DNA from: Polytrichum commune
Lineage: Eukaryota > Streptophyta > Polytrichopsida > Polytrichales > Polytrichaceae
Assembly (NCBI GenBank): GCA_950295325.1
Contig: OX485803.1
Span: 7,748,001 to 7,812,000, forward strand
Direction: 5' to 3'
DNA length: 64,000 bases
The position numbers and the translations under genes are program-made. The notes beneath the pieces were generated by a model, which made no database searches, was not told the origin of the DNA, and saw only the letters and a program-made list of their open reading frames with translations. Positions 22,985 to 34,789 of this stretch are shown in pieces. Numbering within the stretch: the stretch's first letter is position 1; every line of letters begins with the position of its first letter.

Positions 22985-25900
22985 ATGGAGGCATCCATAT
23001 CATTACGGCACTCTCTCACAGGCTCAATTGTTACCTCTTTTAGAAGCACACAGTTGCGAGGCACGCCATCACCATCTTTCTGTGTTCGCAGCGTTGCTGC
23101 TGTGGCTTCTTCTTCTTCTTCTCCTTCTTCTTCTTCTACTTCTTCAGGCCAGAGTAGTCGTGTCTCCAACGTAGCCCTAGGAACAAGCAGAAGAGAGGAA
23201 GCAGGAGCGACTTCGAGGCCTTCGAGGACAAAAAGAGATCCTCCACCGAAGAGAAACATTACTCTTCACGAGAAGTTAGATAAATGTGGTAGGCTACGGA
23301 CTCCTCGAGCTGCACGAGAGCTATCCTTGTGAGATCCTTTCTTCCTTTCCTTTCTCCCGCATTTCTTATCTATTTCTTAAGTTTTTTAAAGGGATGCTCC
23401 CGCATTTCTATGTTGTTACGTGAGAATTATGTCCTCACGTTATATTTTACACGGGTTTATGGTACTCTCAAATGTGAGCAATCAGCCAAATTTTGATGAT
23501 TCCTTTGTCGACATTTCGTCCAAATTATGATGTTTCATGGAACCAAGTTATACCATATTTACTGTGCGTCCATTGAAAGGATGCTCAAATGCCCACCATG
23601 GCCTAGTTTGCTTCTGTTCTGTGTTGTTGCTTGTCCCATTCTATTTTACATGGGTCCATAGTAATTCAAATGTGGGCTATCAGCCGAATTGTGATGATTC
23701 TCCGTTGACATTAAGTCCAAATTATGATTCATGGAACTTCATACAATATATTTGTTGTGCTTCCTTTTACTTTCAACAGTGACAGAATTCATGTATCCTT
23801 TAAATAATTCCCCAGGTCTGATTTGGAATGGCAGATCTGTGCTGTATGCAGCCTTTGTGACTGGCACTCACCCTCTGAAGGTTTTTGACGACCGCATGAG
23901 GTTACGAGCAGGTATTTATTTCCTCATCGTTCTGATTCAGGGCACGAGTAACTTCTATGTTGACTGCAAAATCACTCTCTCGATAATCGGCTTACAAAAG
24001 TTTGTTGGGTGGATTCCGCATGGTCATCACAGACATAAGTCCGTTTATATGACAAATCTTCATAGCTCACCGATTGAAATTGAGTGGCAGACACCCCTTC
24101 ATAGTTCTCTGACTCTCAATTCTTGAGGATGGGAAGGACTTTAGAGGGTTGCGTCTCTCTTGATAATTGGTGGGCAATAAGGATTCGTAAAACTTTTTGG
24201 GCTTTGTGGGTGGGATGAGCATGCGGCCCTGTACCCACAAAACCTAGAAAGTCAATCATTGAGAGATTCAGGGACCATGGGAGTTGCTGGATGAGTTCCT
24301 CGCAATGTTGGATGCCGGTTTTCTAGTTCCATTTTGCGGTTTAGGGTTTAGGGTTTTAGTGGTTGTAATGAATGTGGATGAACTCCGATTAACTGGGCGA
24401 AAATGTGGGTGATGCAGAGGGTTTTGACAAGTCATGGCTGCAGGGGTACGAGCATTGTGCAGATTTAGGAGAGAATGTTTTTGTTGAGGATGAAGGTCTT
24501 GCAAATGCCCTTGAAGAAGGTCAGGAAGCAGAGGCGTTCATAGGTTCGTCTGCTACTTTCCTCAAATTTAATTTTGGTTGGCGACCCAAGACATATTGCA
24601 GTGAAGCAACATGTTCTGGAGCTTGAGGTTGACTTGAAATACAGGAGCCCTGATTATATGTATAGATTTTGGTAATCTCACCCTGCTTATATTCACGAAG
24701 ATTTAAAAGCTGAGAACCTATGACGGAAGGAAACATTAACATTGAGTTTAACCACTTTATGGATGAAGAAAGGTGAAAATTGGTTAGGAATTATCATGCA
24801 TCAAGAAATATGAAACCCTTGGGGCCATCTTGACAGACACAATTACCACTACTCCTTGAGTCTGTTTATCTTATTGAGAATTTTAATGAGGACAATCAAT
24901 AGGTGACACTGCATTATTTTCCTGACTCTGCAGAAGCAATGGTTCTTGGCGCTCCACCTCCCTTGGTGTATAACAATTTTGCCACCCGGTGAGCACAGTT
25001 GTCATTTAAAGAAAAAAAAAACTTGGCTGAAATCCTTGTGATGCTTTATTTTACTTATTTAAAATTTCTGTTTACATTGGCTAAGGTTGTGCTGACCAGT
25101 ACGAATCTTTGTTGTAGCCTTGCACGTAATCTGGTGAAGGAGACAGCTGACAGATGGCTCCAGCAGGAAGCCATATTAATGGAGATCCTTCCAGCCAAAT
25201 GGAAGGTAAATCCAAGTCTTTAAGCAATGTTGTGCGGGTATCTTTTTATTTATTTACTAGTGGGTATGGGTATTGAATGAAAACTTATTCTTTGATACCC
25301 GGGGGTTCATGGTATTAAGAATAATTCAAAAATGTTTTAAGGTAAATAGGTGATACCATGGAATACTGCAGTGGTATATTTGCCTATGCAGAACTTCAGG
25401 GTGTACGATACCATGGATTTCAAGTGGGTATCAAAGATGTGATACCATCTGAAACGGGCACTTTATACCTGCAGACATATCCTAATAAATACCCTGGTTG
25501 AATCTATATGGCCACTCAACATAGGTCCTAACACTCTAGCAAGATAGGTCAATGTAAGTTCAGCTACCTACTGTGAATAGAATGTTAGGAGGTGTAGCTT
25601 ATTCTATATCAGGCAGACCTCTTACTATCCTCAAATCATGCAGTCTAGAATATCACTACTAGATCGGCCCTTGCTTCATGGTTGTTATAATCACCATGTA
25701 GGTTTCTTGAACAATGACAGTGATGGCATATTTATGAGTAAGAATCTGTACTACCAATTTGGAACATTCACCATTGTTGCTGAGACATGATATTTGAAGC
25801 ATGAATTTGTGTCAAGAATGAGTTTGTTTAGGGAGGAGTTGGTGGGGGCTTCACATGTTGAGACACCAATTGAAAGTGAGATATTTATCTAGTCAGTTGA

Positions 25901-27204
25901 CAGGAAGTCAGCAATTGACTTGAGCATCTACATTTATGACTTGTTTTGAGGATGGCTCATAAAGAGTCAGCTTTTTGATGTTCATGAATTTGTGACTGAG
26001 ATTTATGTGTAATTTCAGGCTGCTCCAAAGGGTGCACTTCTGCAAATTTGCATATTGCAAATGGCGATTGCGGAAATAGAGACTACAGACACTTCCCCAA
26101 ATGTTATTGCCAATGAAGTAAGCCTTGCAGACTATTGGGATAGAAATTTGATCCAGTTGAAGAGCTTGGTGGTATTTTTAAAAACCTTCAAGAATGAAAA
26201 TGGTGTCAACGTACAGTGTGCATTGTAGCATGTGTTTATAAAAACTTTGAGTCAGGTTTTTAAGGGCTGTAACTAGTTGAGGGCAAGTGGTATTTCAGAG
26301 TGGATTTCTTAGTTGATGTATGGGAACTATGGATAACTTGCCATTCTAGTTTGTACAAGTTGGTGCTAGCAGAAGTAGGCTTTGTGGGTACCTTAGAAAT
26401 AGCTGTAGTGTAGAACCTAAAAAAAAAGTAATGCTCTGCCTGTTATTCTGGACCTATTCGGGTAAGTTGTTGCCTGAACATGTTGAAGCTTGGGGACTGA
26501 TACACCTGTGAAAGAAAAAATAGCATAACATAATACATAGAGTTTGGATATCAAATGGTCTTCACTTTAAACAAACACATTTTAGGGCCAAGGAGACCCT
26601 ACTTCTCTCAAGCCTAGCGTTCTTCAAATCTAGAGAACATTAGTGACTTCCATAAGGTACATGGGCCTAATTCGGTTACATATCTCAATCAGACATATAT
26701 TTGAGTCATTACTTTTAAGAGAGATGGGACTATGTGCTCAAAATCTGCTAACCATTCTGGACTTTGAAACCAACATAATAGGAGTGACCTTGTGATCGTT
26801 TAATATGAACAAGAATCTTCACTTCGATAACGAATAGGATATTTATACAAGCGCCAAAAATCACAAAGGAAAATGGCTATGGCCTCAATTTGGATTTGCT
26901 ATTCACCTCGTCCTGATTTTCATGTTTAATATCCGAGAGTTTGGTTTAGGCCCTCTTACCTTACTCCTGGTAAATGCATCAGTGCTCATTTTCCTGCAAT
27001 GATGTGCAGGCAGTGGAATTGGCAAAGAGGTTCTGTGACCTGGCAGCCCCACGCATCATCAATGGATGCTTGGGGAGCTACACTCGTCGCAGAAAAATCA
27101 AGAAAAGACCAGCAGGTGCTGCACCTCGGAAACTTGAGATAGAGCAATTATCAGAGCCATTGCAACCTGAGGACTTGGGATGGAATGAGGATTACCTTGA
27201 CTAG
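22985..27204 (+). CDS. NusB-domain protein, probably plastid-targeted, seven exons
   Basis: Exons 22985-23328, 23835-23911, 24418-24543, 24934-24988, 25118-25205, 26019-26117 and 27010-27204 join with matching phases into 327 aa. The first about 90 residues are rich in Ser and Arg with few acids, like a chloroplast transit peptide. Then come KCGRLRTPRAARELSL and LYAAFVTGTHPLKVFDDRM (the first NusB helices), an acidic linker, LVKETADRWLQQEAILMEIL, APKGALLQICILQMAIAEIE, and the C-terminal hallmark VIANEAVELAKRFCDLAAPR followed by IINGCLGSY. This is the plant antitermination NusB-domain family. Bacterial NusB works with NusE in rRNA transcription antitermination; a plastid rRNA role is an inference. 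The second exon's acceptor (GGCAG at 23834) was chosen because it alone gives the family sequence across the join. The gene appears intact. Confidence 0.9.
24339..24356 (+). other. Telomere-like tract (telo-box) in intron 2 of the NusB-domain gene
   Basis: GGTTTAGGGTTTAGGGTTTT is the same sequence type as the tract in intron 1 of the OPA3-like gene, about 62 bp upstream of exon 3. Confidence 0.5.
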
Positions 27205-30200
27205 TTAATTATCAATCAAATGATCAATGCTTTTTAATATCATATTCATAGATCTGTTCACATTACCATTTAATGTGCCTGCGTTGGTACAAACAAACTT
27301 GAAAGATGGCCATTGAGCTTGATGTCATTGCACTCGAAGCAGGATGGAAATTATCGTGAGGATGACATGATACATAATTGCAATTATACCAAGTAATATT
27401 TCAACAATTTCAGTCAATGGGATACCCAGTTGCTGGCTGTGGGCTATATATCTAACAGATGCCAACAGTCAGGTATATTTTATAGTCTTTCAAGGGACAA
27501 AATCACAATGGGCCATAGTAATAGGCATACAAGGTGTAGTTGTTTGTTTTATCTCAGCAAAAAAAGATAATCTCATTCACAAGATCAGCAAATGACTAGG
27601 AAATCTAATGCTATGGTCTGTGACGAATCGTCTCAGGAATTTGGAATGGACTACGAAATCTTGGAAATAGATTCTAAGCTCTTCAAAGGTTCAGTCCCAA
27701 CAGTGAAGTGTTAGTTTCTTGAACACCGAATTACTAATCTCAAACTCTCACAACTTCTTTTCTAATCAACATAAATTTTGAATGTATCATATATTGCACC
27801 TCATATACATTGCTTAGCACATATCAACACTATGCATTTCAGAATTAGGAATCGCTTGACATCTTGGAGTTGAACATGTTTGACTATTCAAAGTATTTTA
27901 AAAATTCATCCATTTGCTATTAGAGTGTTATGGTTGTACATTATTTTTGTATTAAATACAAACACTTATCCCAGGGTGGTTGTCTTTTTGTAATATACAT
28001 TCTTAGCATGAGTCTATCAAACAGAACAAAAGTGAAAACTAACCCTGTATCCTAGAATGGTCAATAATGAAATCCATAGGAGTTAATTCCCACTTCCTAT
28101 TAGGTACTTCCAAAGATTGCAGTAACTCATAATTTCAAGCTTTTTCCAGTTTGTCACTTTGGCATAGCAAACATCTCTCAACATATTCCACAATATCTCT
28201 TCAATCTTGGCCAAAAGTAACATTATCTCACAACCATCTACAACAAAATACTTCATGATGCCCATCTATACTTTCCACGTGAACAATGAGTAGGTTTCAA
28301 GCAATAATAATGCCATGGCAAAGTACAAAACAAAATTATGTCTTTAAAGCTGAAGCGCTCTACGGTAGGTCATCTACAATTATGGTTGAAATAAAACTTG
28401 AACATCATGATAATCATTGAGGATTGTCCTTAAAGCATCCTTTACATGCACATATAAAGACTTACTCTATGATTATAATACAAAACTCATGTTTCATAAA
28501 ATTCACGATAGTTTTACATGCATGCGTGGTCAAATTGTAATGAAGAATTGGATAAAAACTTGAGCCAATTTATTTCAATCCTTAATGGGAAGAGAAATGA
28601 AGACATAATCCAGAAAGCAAAGTTAAATGATTGCGATATAAAACGATGATAAATAATCAATAATGCAACAATTTAGTCATGTGCCACAAAACTTTATTTC
28701 ATTGTGGAGTCACATGTGCACCCTAGTAAATGCTTTGCACTTTAGTGATGCATAGTTTCTTGGAAGACACTATAGGTGACGTAGCTCCTACATCTTTCAA
28801 AATAAAGTCTCATAAAAATTTGGCTCTTTGTGTGCAATAAATGCATCTCCTCCCCAAATTGTATGATGTTAGAATTCCAATAGCTCTAGCATGACGTACA
28901 TTGTCTTTGTGTTCATGCATGACAACGCAAAATTTTGGGAAAGTAGACCACCCTAAAGCTTGTGAGCTTGCTCATGAATCAACAAGTATCACCATGAGGA
29001 ATTACATTTGGTATAGTAGGGACAACCATTGACAGGGTGGAGCATACAATGCTTTTGGGAATATTCCAAATTGTGTGTCTATTGTATTCCTTCAGTTTTG
29101 AGAAAGGGAGCGGTTGCATGTTCAATGGCTTGGCTGAGACATTCACATGTGACGTTTTTTTAATTTGTTTTTTAAGAATTATTTTTTATTAATTAATTAT
29201 TGTCATTATTAATTGTTTCTTTTTCTTTTTCAAGGCTGACACAATTATTAGTCTTGTGGAATGCACTTGACATTTGAAAAAAATTGTAGTTGGCATAAGA
29301 TGCCTCCCAAGACCAATTCAAGTCAACCTTTCTTGAATTTGAGAAAATGACATTTATGACATTGTTATATGCCATGTGACATCTTCACAAATACCATGTA
29401 TTTTGCATGCAAGCCCTCTAAAGGAAAGTTTCTTTAACTATGTGGACGGTGATTCTCCGGGATGTCACTATTTGTAAATAATAGAAACCATCTTAGTACA
29501 AATTTAGGTGCTGATATATTTATTTGAGATAATTATCACATACTATTTTCTTCTACTTTAGTTATGTTGAATACCACAAACTTGAAATGCAAATACTATA
29601 TGGCACTCAATAATGCTTAGCATTAGGAAAAAGATACAAATATTTTAGTAGGGCCAAAAATGGGTTGTGATAGACAAATGAAAAACTCCCCATGATTTGT
29701 CCAATTCTATGAAGGAGGGGTGGATGACGGGTGTAGGCATGTTTTACATGCAACCTTGTGTTTCCCGTTTGGTTTCTTGGAGGTGTAAAGTTTGATGCGA
29801 TGGAAGGTTGGTTCGGCAATGTGCATATTGTTGTAGAGCATACTATCAACTTGGGATTGTCATTGCGTTTTGCCATTTTGCTTTGATTTGGGTTGTGGGC
29901 CCATTTCTTGTGTTTTTGTTGTTGTGGCTTCAGGGGATTCGAGGCCCAATTCATTCTAGAAATGATGTCTAGGATGAAGCTGCATATTCTAGACCATGAC
30001 CATGTAGAGCTAGACATGCTTGGACCTATCTATGTTCATGAGGGTGATAGTTACACTACTTTGGGGATAAAGTTGGAGGCTGAGAAGGTGTTGGAGAGGC
30101 CAATTAATTTCTTTGAATATTTTGGAGCAATTGAATATCATGCATGCAAATGTGTATGTGATCACCTTAGACATGTGGAAATCCACAAAGGCATTGTTGT

Positions 30201-31981
30201 ATAGGGGAGTCTATAATTGTTTTGGAGGAGGAAATTCAAAGAATCAAAGATTCCTATTATGCGGAACCTACTCACATGTCGCATGTCCATGGTAATAGTA
30301 TCACACCAACTTCGGGGTTTGGAATTTGTGACTCTTGCAATGTGGAGGGTTTGCAAGGCAATATTTTGAACTTAACACTTGTAACTAAGGATTGAGGAGG
30401 CCATGGATTTGTATTCTAATCATGTTGACAAACAGAAGCAAAAGCTTAAAAATCTATCACTGGAAGATCATAAATGGGGGAATAAGTCTTGGGATCACAA
30501 GGGGGTTGAGGTTGTGAGATTAGTTTGCTTTGGATGTCCAAAGGAATTTGGGGGTACTGTCAGGGTTCACAACAAGGTTGCCACTACTAACATTTTTATC
30601 AATTTCAAATAGAGTCATCTTGCATGTGCAACCACATCCATAAATGGTGTTCCATTATGATCATCAATTATAATAATCATCTTTAATCCATTTCTTAGGA
30701 AGGAAAGGCCGTGATTGCAATAATTGGACTTGTTGATCAGAAGGTGATCACTACCCATGCAATTCAAATAATGAACAAAGTGAATGCTAAGTTGCAAACA
30801 TAGCATCCTGCATTTGCAGTAGTTAGTGATGCTTAGTCAAATGTTGCCAAACGTTTTTGGGTTAAGGTTAAAAATATGAACTTTGTTGAATTCTTTATGT
30901 TGTGTCCCCGAAGAAGATTTTGGAGAATAATTTGCCATGTTATTGCATGGGTAAATAGTGTGAGTTAAGACAACCACAATTGCATGTATTGCTGTGAGAG
31001 TTTGTAAGACTTTACTTTATAAATCATCATTCATTTGCCAGTTCAAAACCAAAATTACTTGAAATAATCATATGATTGTCTTAATAAGAACTTGTTTGAG
31101 ACACCTAGATGAATTTTAGCCTCCTCTGCTAAGCACTCTAGAGTTTGTTGGATGTCAAAAACAAAATCTAGGTTAACCACACGCATGTGCTTTTTGGATT
31201 CAAGGTTGGCTAGTGGCATAACATATATATCCAAAGAAACTCCATTGGACCCCTCAAGCTTACAGTTAATCTTGAATCTACTCTCAACATCAAAGAATTG
31301 AAAGGGCCAATCTACAATATGAATACCTTCAAGTAGTGGTCTAAGTTTGGTGTATGTGTCGCCCTTAGCACACTTACAAGGTCCAATAAATTATAGACTA
31401 GCATTGGAATCAACAAGTGAGAACAATCCAACTTCAAAGACATTGCAAACTTGGTTTGTGACCAACAACCTTACAAGAACCCTAAACCTCAATCGCTCAC
31501 AATCACTAATGATCAAAAACATGAAAATTAGTGTTGAACATGGTAGGTTGGTAACAACACTTAATATAATCAAACACTAAATATCCTATTTAGTATAGTG
31601 CTAAATGTACCATGAAATTTGAGGTTGCTCATGGAATTGACAAAATGCAAGAGGTCGAACATGATGCTCCTGAGTGAAGGTTGTGAGTTCAGAAGTTGTT
31701 GAAGGTGATGTAAATTTCCCAAATATATATGGGTCCACTTGATTTGCACAAACTTCCCACCAAGTTGAGCACATTGTGCAACCTTGGATGCTAAATGTAA
31801 CAAGTTGGTTGCACAAACCTTGGCAGATTTGAATTTAGTTCCTCTCCATGTTTCTCTGAGCCCACACCTCTATGTAAAAGCATAGAAGTTAGAGAACACC
31901 ATCAGTGCTTTGACCGCAACATCCACATTTTGACAAGCAAGAGAGAAGTAGTACGAAATGTCTGCCTCATAACCCACAAGT
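27205..31981. other. No supported gene; AT-rich, decayed ORFs
   Basis: The stretch after the NusB-domain gene has frequent stops on both strands. The longest frames (29893-30204, plus; 29607-30017, minus, antisense to part of it) contain no motif I recognise. Frames at 30403-30612 and 31347-31580 likewise have none. It is probably old transposon sequence. It ends at the copia LTR. Confidence 0.4.
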
Positions 31982-32215
31982 TGTCAGTACTAGTTTAGCA
32001 ACCTTGCTATTCAATAGCATCCTAGAGTCACTTAGGCGGTAAATCATTCTAGATCTTAAATTTACCCCCAAGATAGATTAGGAAATCAGGGTTAATATTA
32101 TTAGCCCACCTCTCTTCTCATTCAAATTTCACCTCTTTGAGGATGTATATATATTGTTACCCTCCTTCAGTAAAGCATCTCCTTTACACATGAGTTACTT
32201 ATGTATGTTCCAACA
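31982..32215 (+). repeat. Copia 5' LTR (probable limits)
   Basis: The stretch starts TGTCAGTACTAG and ends TTCCAACA, directly followed by the primer site. It contains a TATA-like TATATATATT near 32147 and a downstream CATCTCC block. The 3' limit is firm because of the primer site. The 5' limit is inferred from the TG start and cannot be confirmed without the second LTR. Confidence 0.6.
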
Positions 32216-32227
32216 TGGTATCAGAGC
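32216..32227 (+). other. Primer binding site for initiator-Met tRNA
   Basis: TGGTATCAGAGC is the classical Ty1/copia primer site, complementary to the 3' end of plant initiator methionine tRNA. It lies immediately after the CA end of the LTR. Confidence 0.95.
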
Positions 32228-32876
32228 GCATGACGTTTCATGCGGATTGTTCTAGGGAGTTACCTTAGAATCCTGTTAGTTTCATAATAGAGAGACACTT
32301 TGTTAGGTATAGCTTTGGAGAGTTACTCCAAAATTTTCACGAGGAGGGTTGATCACACGCATTCTGGAGGTCGTGGACCGGTCAAATTTCTTCATCATGG
32401 GAAGCGACACCACAATACATGAAACCTGTAAGTTATCTGGCGATGCCAACTATGGGTCTTGGAACTTCATTTTAGAGAATATCTTGCATAGAGAAGACAT
32501 GTAACGTTTTTCAGAAATTTAGAATGCTAGTAGATGCATCAGAAGAGGAACGAAGACTAAGACAACGTGCTCTTTCTATCATCAACCTCTCTATTCATCA
32601 CTCTTTACATCAGTATGTCAGAACGTTCAGAGATCCATATGACGTATGGAATGCTCCCAAAACAAGATACACCTCCAGCAACTCATCTAAAAAGATCATG
32701 CTTCTACAGAAGCTTCCGTCCAGTGTTCAAGATTGAAGTCTTCAATGCCCTTCAAACGCGATTTGGCCCTTCAAAATATACCTCTCTCAAAACAGCCCTT
32801 CAAAATGCAACCCCAAACTCAAAATGAAAACTTCACTTGACGTCCTCAAAATTTTTACACCCATCAACACTGTAGC

Positions 32877-32936
32877 GCTACAGTGACGAGGAGGTCGCTA
32901 CAGTGACGAGGAGGTCGCTACAGCAACGAGGAGGTC
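32877..32936 (+). repeat. Three 20-bp tandem repeats just before the hAT ORF
   Basis: The unit GCTACAGTGACGAGGAGGTC occurs at 32877-32896 and 32897-32916. A third copy with two changes lies at 32917-32936, ending exactly at the first ATG of the ORF (32937). They lie inside the hAT element and may be regulatory or a replication-slippage scar at the deletion point. Confidence 0.9.
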
Positions 32937-33920
32937 ATGGAGAGATTGGTATTTTGTATGCCTGCAATTTTAGAAATTTGGGAGGTTGAAGAACCCACAT
33001 GGTACAAGGATCTAACTTCTCTTCAGTTCCAATTTTTCATTCACATGCTAGCTGATATATTATCAGAGTTGAATAAGGTCAATCGCAAGTTTCAGTTTGA
33101 TCTTGTAGATATCACTAGCATAGCTTCTACGATTGATGTAACAATCAGCTTGTTTCGTAGACACTATCTGGGTGTAAGTTTTGGCCTGACAACCAAATAC
33201 CTAGGAAAGTTTCTCCGCGAGGTGGTACCCAATGGGCAGATATTGTATATTGATAGTTTTGGGTGTGAAAAAATGCATATCTTGCATTATGATTCCATGC
33301 CCGAGTGTGACGTAGGAGGTTCATTGGAGGCATGCATCATGTTGGGGAGGCAGTATGTGCAGAAGATCATCGATCCACTCAATGATCGATTTCTTGACTT
33401 GTCCATTTTCAATGCGGCCCGGCTTTTTAGCCCGAAGCACTATCCCGTAGATGAATTGGACAGAGGGACATTAACGGAACAATGGTTGAACCGGTTGGTG
33501 ACACATTTCCGTTGGAGCGATGACCTTGTTAATCAATGCAATGCGGAATTGCTAGAATTCGTGGAGATGTTATGTTCCGTTTGTGAACGCCGAAGTATGC
33601 AAGAAGCTTGGGTTTTTTGTGGCAATGACCGGGAGTTCATGATTAATTGGCCAACTATGATGTCGCTATGGCAAGCCATACTTGTGATCCCAACTAGCAC
33701 TGCTGTTTGTGAGCGTGGTTTTTCAAAGCAAAATTGGGTTAAGAGTGAAAGGAGAACTAGACTCAACCTTGACACACTGGATGCTTTAATGAGGGTTAGT
33801 CTAAATGGGTTAGGAGTTGAATTCATGGATTGGGATAGTATTTTTGAATCTTGGAAAATTGGCACAAGAACCAACAAGCGTAGGGCATTATCACTAGAAG
33901 AGGTGGAGTTAGATGGTTGA
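32937..33920 (+). CDS. hAT transposase, C-terminal part (327 aa)
   Basis: The 327-aa frame is uninterrupted. Its C-terminal 90 residues hold the hAT dimerisation domain: WPTMMSLWQAILVIPTSTAV, then CERGFSKQNWVKSERRTRLN, then LDTLDALMRVSLNG. The upstream part (LTSLQFQFFIHMLADILSEL, then LNDRFLDLSIFNAARLFSPK) fits the end of the RNase-H-like catalytic region in the DUF4371/ZNF862-type hAT subgroup. The N-terminal zinc finger and most catalytic acids are missing, since whole proteins have about 600-700 residues. It is therefore unlikely to transpose, but it could still dimerise with a full-length relative. The intact frame inside a decayed copia indicates a younger insertion. Confidence 0.85.
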   Translation: MERLVFCMPAILEIWEVEEPTWYKDLTSLQFQFFIHMLADILSELNKVNRKFQFDLVDITSIASTIDVTISLFRRHYLGVSFGLTTKYLGKFLREVVPNGQILYIDSFGCEKMHILHYDSMPECDVGGSLEACIMLGRQYVQKIIDPLNDRFLDLSIFNAARLFSPKHYPVDELDRGTLTEQWLNRLVTHFRWSDDLVNQCNAELLEFVEMLCSVCERRSMQEAWVFCGNDREFMINWPTMMSLWQAILVIPTSTAVCERGFSKQNWVKSERRTRLNLDTLDALMRVSLNGLGVEFMDWDSIFESWKIGTRTNKRRALSLEEVELDG

Positions 33921-34789
33921 TTCTTAATTCTTCACATTGTATTGGAAGCATGCACCATATAAATCATGCATAAGTTTAATATGAGTTTTTTATATTTTAT
34001 TTCTATATTACTGAATTGACGTCTTGAATTTGAACTAGCCCTTCAACCGAAGGGCTCAAATTTTAGAGCCCTTCAAAATGAAACTCATATGAGGGCTTCA
34101 ATCTTGAACACTGCTTCCGTCCCTCAATATAAGTGACACACAGAAAATGGACGATTTCTTCTTAGAGACTAGAACCTTAGTCGACCAGTTAGGAGAAATA
34201 GCCCTAGCACTACCAGAGGAACTCATAGCCATCGTAGTACTAAATGCCTTGCCGAAACTGTACAAAGGGTTTGTGCAATCCCTAATCAGCAGAGATGAAC
34301 TTCCCCCATGGGGAAACATAAAAGCCAAACTCTTATATGACCTTCGTCATATAGAGCAGGAGAGAGACCTTGATTCTCTTCAAATTTCAGAGGAAGAAAC
34401 AGTCAAGGACCTAAGAGACTCACGTGATTTTGAAGGCAGATTTAGAAAGCCTAACAGATATCAAGACGGCAAGTGTGACAACTGTGGACAAGCAGGACAC
34501 TGGGAGAGAGAGTGTCCACTCAAAGCGATTGATGAACAAATACGTAAACTCGAACTAAGGAAGCGTGACCTTTGCAAAGCAGAAGCTCAGTCTATCTATG
34601 ACCTAGAAAACAACCCAGAAGAAGACTCCGACAAACACTCCCATCAAGGCTGCACCAAACACAACATCCGAAGTGATGAACACGAGGACACATACAACAT
34701 TCAAGACACGACTTTGCCTCACCCCAAGACAACTACAACAGAAGCCTTGGACACTAAAATGATGTCACAAACCAAAGCAACAACGCACT

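Larger units (their letters stand above)
32721..34113 (+). mobile_element. hAT element nested in copia gag, 8-bp target duplication
   Basis: The terminal inverted repeats are CAGTGTTCAAGATTGAAG (32721-32738) and its perfect complement (34096-34113), 18 bp each. CTTCCGTC is duplicated on both sides (32713-32720 and 34114-34121). Subterminal copies of CCCTTCAA recur near both ends (about 32750, 32768, 32803 on the left; 34039, 34070 on the right), as expected for transposase binding sites. The element is 1393 bp and carries only the 3' part of a transposase gene. It is probably an internally deleted, non-autonomous copy. Confidence 0.95.

Noticed and set aside
22959-23174. 71-codon frame overlapping the NusB exon 1
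   Set aside because: It is a poly-Leu shadow of the Ser-rich transit peptide region in another frame.
23331-23834. Reading the NusB exon 2 from the acceptor at 23816 (CCCCAG)
   Set aside because: That acceptor puts the following codons out of phase with exon 1. The acceptor GGCAG at 23834 gives the family sequence LYAAFVTG in phase.
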